64,000 nucleotides of DNA, taken from Alteromonas sp. ASW11-130 (lineage in GTDB: Bacteria; Pseudomonadota; Gammaproteobacteria; Enterobacterales; Alteromonadaceae). The notes below the pieces were generated by a model. It made no database searches. It was not told where the DNA came from and saw only the letters and a program-made list of their open reading frames with translations. The stretch lies in the NCBI RefSeq assembly GCF_026183735.1, contig NZ_JAPFRE010000015.1:186001-250000 (forward strand). The letters run 5' to 3'. Of this stretch, positions 57,632-64,000 are shown one piece after another (positions within the stretch are counted from its first letter, which is position 1; every line of letters begins with the position of its first letter). The translations under genes and the position numbers were made by a program.

Positions 57632-58233
57632 GCTAACGCCTCCTCAAGTTGTTTCACTGCGTCAGCAGTAATTAGCACTTTTTCAAATGCAATCAAGCTA
57701 ACTGGGTCGATGCCTGCAACGTCGCGCACGTCAACTTTATAAAGATTACGTGCAGACAAGAACAAGTTCTCATCAACATCTGCAGTTACGATTAACACAT
57801 CGTTTAATTCAAGTTCGTTTAGCTTAGCAACCAAATCTTTAGTCTTTGGTGCGTCAACAGCAAACTTCTCAACAACAACCAAACGCTCCTGACGAACTAA
57901 TTCAGACAGGATGCTTTTGATCGCTCCACGATACATTTTCTTGTTAACTTTTTGTTCGAAGTTACGAGGCTTTGCAGCAAATGCACGGCCACCACCAACC
58001 CAAATTGGGCTGCGGATAGTACCAGCACGTGCACGGCCAGTACCTTTTTGACGCCATGGCTTCTTACCACCACCGTTTACTTCTGCGCGCGTTTTTTGCG
58101 CTTTAGTACCTTGGCGAGCACCTGCTCCGTAAGCAACGACAACCTGGTGTACCAAGGCTTCGTTGAATTCACGTCCAAAGGTCGCTTCGGATACTTCAAG
58201 AGCGCTTTGCGCATCTTTCAATGTTAATTCCAT
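57628..58233 (-). CDS. rplD: 50S ribosomal protein L4
   Basis: 201 residues; the tunnel-lining loop ([20 protein letters not shown]) is intact. In E. coli, L4 also represses its own operon by binding the S10 leader; the long leader found here upstream of rpsJ would allow the same. It follows rplC by 18 bases. Confidence 0.98.
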   Translation of the reverse strand: MELTLKDAQSALEVSEATFGREFNEALVHQVVVAYGAGARQGTKAQKTRAEVNGGGKKPWRQKGTGRARAGTIRSPIWVGGGRAFAAKPRNFEQKVNKKMYRGAIKSILSELVRQERLVVVEKFAVDAPKTKDLVAKLNELELNDVLIVTADVDENLFLSARNLYKVDVRDVAGIDPVSLIAFEKVLITADAVKQLEEALA

Positions 58234-58251
58234 CAGTTCACTCCCCAGACG

Positions 58252-58890
58252 TTAGGCTTTTACAGCTGGCTTTACGATTACGTCGCCGCCTGTTGCGCCA
58301 GGTATGGCACCTTTAACCAGGATCAGGCTGTTCTCAACGTCAACACGTACTACTTCCAAAGATTGCGTAGTCACTTGCTTGTTACCAAGCTGACCCGCCA
58401 TTTTCTTACCTTTGAAAACTTTACCCGGTGATTGGTTTTGGCCAATTGAACCAGGAGCACGGTGAGAAAGAGAGTTACCGTGAGTCATACGCTGAGAAGA
58501 GAAATTCCAACGTTTGATTGCACCAGCAAAACCTTTACCTTTAGACGTACCAGTTACGTCAATTTTTTTAGTGTCGTTAAAAATTTCAACAGTAATTTCA
58601 CTGCCTACTTTAATATCGTCACCTTCGTTGCCTTCAAGGCGGAATTCCCATAGACCACGACCTGCATCAACACCCGCTTTGCTGAAATGACCAGCAGTAG
58701 CTTTGTTAACGCGGTTCGCTTTCTTGGTTCCAGCAGTAACCTGAAGAGCGCGATAACCGTCAGTTTCCTCAGTACGAAGCTGAGTGACACGGTTTGGGGT
58801 CGCTTCAATAACAGTCACAGGGATAGACGTGCCATCTTCAGTGAAGATGCGAGTCATACCCACTTTACGACCGACTAGACCAATCGCCAT
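58252..58890 (-). CDS. rplC: 50S ribosomal protein L3
   Basis: 212 residues; [20 protein letters not shown] and the central extension with [20 protein letters not shown], which includes the Gln methylation region near the peptidyl-transferase centre. It is an early 50S assembly protein. It follows rpsJ by 18 bases. Confidence 0.98.
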   Translation of the reverse strand: MAIGLVGRKVGMTRIFTEDGTSIPVTVIEATPNRVTQLRTEETDGYRALQVTAGTKKANRVNKATAGHFSKAGVDAGRGLWEFRLEGNEGDDIKVGSEITVEIFNDTKKIDVTGTSKGKGFAGAIKRWNFSSQRMTHGNSLSHRAPGSIGQNQSPGKVFKGKKMAGQLGNKQVTTQSLEVVRVDVENSLILVKGAIPGATGGDVIVKPAVKA

Positions 58891-58908
58891 TGTTATAACC
58901 CTCTCTTG

Positions 58909-59445
<537 letters not shown>

Positions 59446-59473
59446 ATTATACTGATTTGGCACGTATTTGCAA
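59446..59473 (-). promoter_or_regulatory. S10 operon promoter
   Basis: On the minus strand, TTGCAA (59468-59473) and a perfect TATAAT (59446-59451) are separated by 16 bases, a strong sigma-70 type promoter about 225 bases upstream of rpsJ. Confidence 0.82.
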
Positions 59474-59712
59474 GCAGTTATAGCAGATAAATAGATGTTT
59501 TTTTGATCTATCCAATAGTTCTATTTAATCCATTATTTTTAGCGGTATAGTTAAAGGTGAGAAGTCACTGTTAAAGATGTAGACGCGTGTTGTAATTAAA
59601 CAGTACGATAACCTTAAATCGCACATCAAATTGAAAACTGGAAATAACATAGGTAAACCACATCGGGTAGCTGTACGTTTAGACCAGTTAGAATGAGCAA
59701 AGAATTATTTCT

Positions 59713-61935
59713 ATGATAGAAAATACAGCCAATCAGCAAAGCCTTGACACGATCAATTCGATTTTGGCGGGCCATTCATCGTTAATGGATGCATACCAAC
59801 AACTAGAACCCGTTATACTCAAGCTGTTTGGCGCACAACGAATGAGCATATTTCAGCGTCGGCGTCAGCATCAGGATTTAGTAGCGCGCTTTAAAACGGG
59901 TAAAGAGACCCTGGAAATTAAGGTTCCCATTAGTCCGTTATCAATCGCTGGCTATGTGGCGCTAGCTCAGTTACCCCTGATGATTGCTGACCCTTACGAC
60001 TCTAACGAATTAGCACAAATCCATCCACGACTGCGCTTCGCAGACAAGTTCGATAAATCCAGCGATTTCAAAACCACGAATATACTTTGCGTTCCTATTT
60101 TGAATGCTGGGGTAATGATGGGTGTGATGCAAATCATTAATAAGCGATCAGGTTCGTTTGATGACGCCGATTTAGAGCTAGCCAAGCAGGTTGCAGAAAT
60201 CATAGGGAATAAATTTCGTTACGAATTGGGTGGTACCAACCATCCCTTTGACTTGTTGCTTCATGAACAGACAATCAGTGAGAAAGCACTTAAAGATGTG
60301 GTAGAAAACTCAAAGGATCATCGTCACGCCATTCAGCGTCTTATATCAGAGGTTCGGATTCCCGAACAAAAAATTGGTAACTCCCTTTCTATACATTACC
60401 AAGTGCCATTTGTTCCTTTTCTACCAGAAAAATTCCACCTCTACCAAAGTGACAGTAAGCTCAATCTTTCCTATCTAAAACGCAATTTCGTTGCGGTAAT
60501 CGCCGATGTCAGAGATAAGCCTATTGTCTTAATGGCTGAACCTAACAATGCAGCATTAATCATGGAAATTGAAAGTGCATTGGGTATCGACAGCTACGAT
60601 ATTGCAGTAGGCCTACCTAATCATATCTTGCAATATTTGGGCGAAAGTACGGGGGGTGGCGCGCCGGGTGAAATGAGTGAAATTCTGGACGAAATTGGGA
60701 CGTCTGTAGAGGAAACGGAAGAATCCCACGATGAGCTTTCAGATGATGCGCCAGCCGTGGTCAGACTGGTTAGCAGAATTCTTCATGATGCCAAGCGGCT
60801 GAATGCCTCCGATATTCATGTCGATCCAGAAAAAAATGGCCCAACCCGCGTGCGAATGCGAATCGACGGTGTATGTCGTGATATGAGTCAGGTTCCTAAT
60901 TCATATCACAGTGCTGTTATTGCGCGTATTAAAATAATGTCCAACCTGAATATTGCGGAAAAGCGGGTTCCACAGGATGGGAAACTTGCCTTTAGAATGG
61001 GTGGTCAGTTAGTTGAAGTGCGGGTCGCGACTATTCCTACCGTAGCGGGTGAAGGCGTGGTAATGCGTATTCTGGCTTCAGGTGGGGCCATGCCGATTGA
61101 GAAAATGAACCTGGCTGAAAGTAACATGGTTCGCCTTAAAACCATGATCCAGAAACCTCATGGAATTTTACTGGTAGTAGGCCCGACTGGTTCAGGTAAA
61201 ACCACCACCCTACATGCTGTACTAGGATATTTAAATACACCTGAAAAGAAAATCTGGACTGCTGAAGACCCAGTGGAAATTACTCAAGCAGGATTACAAC
61301 AAGTTCAAGTCAGTCCCAAGATTGGTTTTACTTTTGCTAACGCCTTACGCGCTTTCTTACGAGCCGACCCCGACATCATATTGATAGGTGAGATGCGAGA
61401 CAAAGAAACCGCGCATGCAGGTATTGAAGCTTCATTAACCGGTCACCTTGTGCTCTCAACTTTGCATACCAATTCCGCACCAGAAACCATTACCCGATTA
61501 CTGGATTTAGGTTTAGACCCTGTGAACTTCTCGGACGCGTGTGTAGGAATTCTCGCCCAGCGCCTTATCCGTACGTTATGTGGGAAGTGCAAAGAGAAAT
61601 ATCAAGCTACTGACGACGATATCGCTTTTATTGAACGCCAGTATGGCAAAGAATATCTTGATGAACTTAGCTTGCCTAAACCATTGCAGATCTACCGCGC
61701 AAAAGGTTGCGATGAATGCGGTGATACAGGTTACAAAGGCAGAACAGGTGTGCATGAATTATTAGGTATGACGCCCGAACTACGTTCATTGGTATATAAA
61801 GAAGCGAGCGTATCTGAGATGAAAATACAGGCCATGCATGATGGCATGCGAACGTTGGTACAGGATGCTATTTATAAAGTGATAAAAGGTGATACAGACT
61901 TGGCCCAGGTTCAAATTGTGGGGGGAGGCGATTAG
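59713..61935 (+). CDS. GAF-domain GspE/PilB-type secretion ATPase
   Basis: A 740-residue protein. An N-terminal GAF-like domain (about 15-175: MSIFQRRRQHQDLVARFKTG, LCVPILNAGVMMGVMQIINK) is joined through an uncharacterised segment (180-330) to a complete type II/IV secretion ATPase. That part shows RLVSRILHDAKRLNASDIHV, Walker A GPTGSGKTTT (about 490), Walker B DPDIILIGEMRD, the His-box TGHLVLSTLHTNSAPE, and two CxxC zinc pairs (CGKC, CDECG). GspE/PilB normally power pseudopilus or pilus assembly, but here a GAF sensor replaces the usual N-domain, and there are no gsp/pil neighbours. It may link a small-ligand signal to an assembly machine encoded elsewhere. It is divergent from rpsJ. Confidence 0.9.
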   Translation: MIENTANQQSLDTINSILAGHSSLMDAYQQLEPVILKLFGAQRMSIFQRRRQHQDLVARFKTGKETLEIKVPISPLSIAGYVALAQLPLMIADPYDSNELAQIHPRLRFADKFDKSSDFKTTNILCVPILNAGVMMGVMQIINKRSGSFDDADLELAKQVAEIIGNKFRYELGGTNHPFDLLLHEQTISEKALKDVVENSKDHRHAIQRLISEVRIPEQKIGNSLSIHYQVPFVPFLPEKFHLYQSDSKLNLSYLKRNFVAVIADVRDKPIVLMAEPNNAALIMEIESALGIDSYDIAVGLPNHILQYLGESTGGGAPGEMSEILDEIGTSVEETEESHDELSDDAPAVVRLVSRILHDAKRLNASDIHVDPEKNGPTRVRMRIDGVCRDMSQVPNSYHSAVIARIKIMSNLNIAEKRVPQDGKLAFRMGGQLVEVRVATIPTVAGEGVVMRILASGGAMPIEKMNLAESNMVRLKTMIQKPHGILLVVGPTGSGKTTTLHAVLGYLNTPEKKIWTAEDPVEITQAGLQQVQVSPKIGFTFANALRAFLRADPDIILIGEMRDKETAHAGIEASLTGHLVLSTLHTNSAPETITRLLDLGLDPVNFSDACVGILAQRLIRTLCGKCKEKYQATDDDIAFIERQYGKEYLDELSLPKPLQIYRAKGCDECGDTGYKGRTGVHELLGMTPELRSLVYKEASVSEMKIQAMHDGMRTLVQDAIYKVIKGDTDLAQVQIVGGGD

Positions 61936-62672
61936 AAACGAACAATACGTTTCGTTAACGTCACTTTACCAAATACAGAAGCGTCTTTATAACCTAAGTT
62001 TTTATCACCATTAATGGCGATAATCGGATGCGATCCCATAAAATGTTCGCGGGTCGCACTGCCGTCGTTGTCGCAATACGCCAGCATAAAACCGAGCTCT
62101 TTACCCACACTTAACTTAACCGGTTCGACCGGCGCATCAACTGAATAAGTATCAGGGAATATTCGTATTTTGGCTTCCCAAATAATATGGTAGGGCGGAT
62201 AACTACTTCTTCGCCATGCTGATTCAACATGGTCATTGAGTAGTACGACCCTGGCCTCTTCCCCTAAATCGACCACGTTTCCGTCAAGCGCGACATGGTA
62301 AGCAAATGCATTAAAGTTTGCTAAGTGGTCTCCGCCAGAAGCATCTTCATCGACAAAAATCTCTAAACAATCGTCATCCCAATAATTAACTAAAGGGTCC
62401 GGATGTCGGTCATAGATGACATCATCAACAATCTCGGCCATTAAAAATAACGCATCTTCATTCCACGCTAATTTAAAACGTCCCCAGAAATCGTCTTTGG
62501 TTGGAACCGCGCCGACTATGTGGTGGTTAAGCGAGTGCCAAGGAGCAGTTTGCCATACTGGCTCGGCCGCCACGCCATCGATGATAATCGGCGTTACCGT
62601 GTATTCGTTATCTAATGCATTGGCATACATAGGTAAAAAAATAAATACCCAAAAAGGTGTAAAGTTTTTCAC
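61932..62672 (-). CDS. Secreted CBM9-like carbohydrate-binding protein
   Basis: A 246-residue protein with a short signal peptide (VFIFLPMYANA, then LDNEY). The mature part is a single family-9-like beta-sandwich: IDGVAAEPVWQTAPWHSL, FWGRFKLAWNEDALFLMAEI, DDCLEIFVDEDASGGDH (acidic metal site) and LGFMLAYCDNDG. Such domains bind sugars or sit beside glycan-degrading systems, or form the soluble domain of some cytochrome-linked proteins. No catalytic module is attached. Its stop overlaps the end of the GspE-like gene by 4 bases. Confidence 0.82.
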   Translation of the reverse strand: MKNFTPFWVFIFLPMYANALDNEYTVTPIIIDGVAAEPVWQTAPWHSLNHHIVGAVPTKDDFWGRFKLAWNEDALFLMAEIVDDVIYDRHPDPLVNYWDDDCLEIFVDEDASGGDHLANFNAFAYHVALDGNVVDLGEEARVVLLNDHVESAWRRSSYPPYHIIWEAKIRIFPDTYSVDAPVEPVKLSVGKELGFMLAYCDNDGSATREHFMGSHPIIAINGDKNLGYKDASVFGKVTLTKRIVRF

Positions 62673-62897
62673 AGTTAGTCCGATAAGAGTTGTATAGGGT
62701 TTAGTTGTTTATTTAGTCAATTAAAATCCAGGTGCGTAAAAATTACACAACATCGCGTTTAACCAGCCTTTCTACGCGGCACACCATCATTTCATATCAT
62801 AATAAAAAGTAAAAAATATTGCTGTATATCTATCTAATAAGGTAGCGCATCCTCAGGATAGATCATTAATTGTTAGGGGAAAAAAAGCGTAGGGTTT

Positions 62898-62913
62898 TGG
62901 TACGAATTATGCA
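62898..62913 (+). promoter_or_regulatory. Sigma-54-type promoter
   Basis: TGGTACGAATTATGCA has GG and GC exactly 10 bases apart and matches TGGCACG-N4-TTGCA at all but two consensus positions. It lies 65 bases upstream of the coiled-coil gene's ATG. Sigma-54 promoters need an enhancer-binding activator, often for flagellar or nitrogen genes in this order. Confidence 0.7.
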
Positions 62914-62978
62914 CTAATTAGTATTGAGACAGGTATGAGGCTTAGCAATTAACTCGCAATTGCGGGAGAGGAGTGATC

Positions 62979-64000
62979 ATGACAATCAATCGTCTACCCC
63001 CGAATGCGATTGAGGAAGTACGTGCAATCGCTAATGAAACACGACCGCGGCAAGTGGCTGCTCAGGATACGTTCACCCAGGACGATGCTGATGCGGTAAA
63101 CCTTGCTTTGCGCCAACGGTTAGACACTTTGCGTGACCGCCAGATACAGCGTCAAAATGAGCTGGAAGAGTTACGTCGCGAACAACAAACACGCTTGGAC
63201 GTTCAACAACGAGAAGATCGTCAGTTAGCGCGTTCACGAGAAACTGAGCAGGAACAGCAGCAAACGCAACAACAGCAGACCCAGTTGTCGGTAGAAGAGC
63301 GCCGCGCTCGTCAGGAAAGGATTGAAGAACAGGTTGCGTTGCGCGAAGCCTTTCAACAACGTCAGTCTGAACAGTCAGAACGATTGCAACAGCAACGAGA
63401 AGAACGGATTGAAGAAGCTGTGCAACGTCGGGAAGAACAACAGGCTGAGCGTAGGGAACAGGCTGAAGAACGTGAACAACGGCTGGAAGAACGTTTAGAA
63501 CGTGAAAGAGAGCGTCGAGAAGAGACCCAAGAGAGAATAGAGGCACGTGAAGAACGCCAGCGAGAACGTCGTGAGGAAATTCGTGAGGAAGAAGAGCGTC
63601 AAGAGCGCCGGTTAGAGCAGCAACGTTTGGAAGAAGAACGCCTGCAGGAAAGAATTCTTGAGGAACAGCGACAAGAAGAGTTGCGTTTAGAAGCTGAGCA
63701 ACAAGCGCAAAATGTTCAGCAACAACTTCAACAAGATCAGGAGCAGCTTGAGCAAATCATCGAAGCACAACGCCGTGCATCTAGAGCTCAACAAGAAGCA
63801 CTAGAAGAAGCGTTGCAGGAAGAAGAACGTCTAGAAGAGTTCAACGAAGAAGAACAACTTGAAGCGCAAACTTCTGATGAGCTGCTAGAAATATTGCGCG
63901 AAGAAGCACTAGTGCTACAGACTATTCTGGAGCGGCAGGCGGCTGAAACTGACAACTCGGATTTGAATAACCAATTAAACACCGTACAGACTGACTTACA
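62979..64000 (+). CDS. Glu/Gln/Arg-rich coiled-coil protein, 5' part
   Basis: The ATG at 62979 has a strong GGGAGAGGAG ribosome-binding site, and the frame is open for 340 codons to the window end, so the 3' end is missing. A short ordinary start (MTINRLPPNAIEEVRAIANE) leads into a continuous charged helix. Residues about 55-300 are well over half Glu, Gln and Arg (for example REQAEEREQRLEERLERERE), with regular Leu/Ile and no Pro or Gly, typical of a long coiled coil or single alpha-helix. After about 300 the sequence becomes less biased. No signal peptide or membrane helix is seen. I recognise no family; a structural or scaffolding role is likely from composition, and a sigma-54-type promoter suggests regulated, perhaps flagellar-type, expression. 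Confidence 0.85.
   Translation, partial: MTINRLPPNAIEEVRAIANETRPRQVAAQDTFTQDDADAVNLALRQRLDTLRDRQIQRQNELEELRREQQTRLDVQQREDRQLARSRETEQEQQQTQQQQTQLSVEERRARQERIEEQVALREAFQQRQSEQSERLQQQREERIEEAVQRREEQQAERREQAEEREQRLEERLERERERREETQERIEAREERQRERREEIREEEERQERRLEQQRLEEERLQERILEEQRQEELRLEAEQQAQNVQQQLQQDQEQLEQIIEAQRRASRAQQEALEEALQEEERLEEFNEEEQLEAQTSDELLEILREEALVLQTILERQAAETDNSDLNNQLNTVQTDL

Noticed and set aside
63073..63546. 157-codon minus-strand frame opposite the coiled-coil gene
   Set aside because: Mirror of the biased Glu/Gln/Arg codons; the plus-strand frame has the ribosome-binding site and continues to the window end.

Overview
The window looks like a chromosomal segment of a marine gammaproteobacterium of the order Alteromonadales, probably Alteromonadaceae. 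This is inferred from the character of the ribosomal, BarA, PyrB/HemL, PBP1B and WaaA proteins, a DUF2982 protein, a large TonB-dependent receptor, and moderate-to-low GC with AT-rich spacers. No rRNA or tRNA gene, CRISPR array, intact transposase or phage gene was seen.

Layout. 1-7.4 kb: 3' end of a BarA-type hybrid kinase, a convergent DUF2982 protein, and a two-gene RND efflux operon divergent from its TetR regulator with a clear palindromic operator. 7.6-20.5 kb: pyrB-hemL, a DyP-type peroxidase homologue lacking two key distal residues, gamma-glutamyltransferase, a glycosyltransferase, a large-subunit catalase, glnK-amtB, and membrane or secreted proteins of unknown role. 20.6-34.3 kb: mrcB, hrpB and thpR, separated by accessory genes that include decay: a DUF2975 gene with an in-frame stop behind a near-consensus Fur box, and a relic BlaI/BlaR1-like locus that still has its two operators. 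Also here are an HDOD protein, a lytic transglycosylase, and a DUF305/Cys-rich pair suggestive of copper handling. 34.7-41.7 kb: purU, an M3 peptidase lipoprotein, a double-glycine-type bacteriocin-like peptide with a small two-helix membrane protein beside it, a chemoreceptor and a small outer-membrane-like protein. 42.4-53.8 kb: a Na+/H+ antiporter, a SixA-like phosphatase, waaA and a GT4 glycosyltransferase, then a TonB-dependent receptor divergent from a LytS/LytTR two-component pair, and a tiny lipoprotein. 54.2-59.5 kb: the complete S10 ribosomal operon (rpsJ to rpsQ) with promoter, long leader and terminator, but without the spc operon after it or tuf/fusA before it. 59.7-64 kb: a GAF-GspE-type ATPase, a CBM9-like secreted protein, and the start of an extreme Glu/Gln/Arg coiled-coil protein behind a sigma-54-type promoter.

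Across the window, four gene-end spacers carry short arrays of 7-bp tandem units sharing an AGT core (three AGTAA/AGTGA-like, one AAGTRYC). One supplies the U-tract of the amtB terminator, and one sits inside a 13-bp inverted repeat.

Most promising for novelty: the bacteriocin-like peptide and partner (38.2-38.6 kb), the sigma-54/coiled-coil gene (62.9 kb to the end), the heptamer arrays, the isolated S10 operon, and the DyP homologue with substituted catalytic residues.
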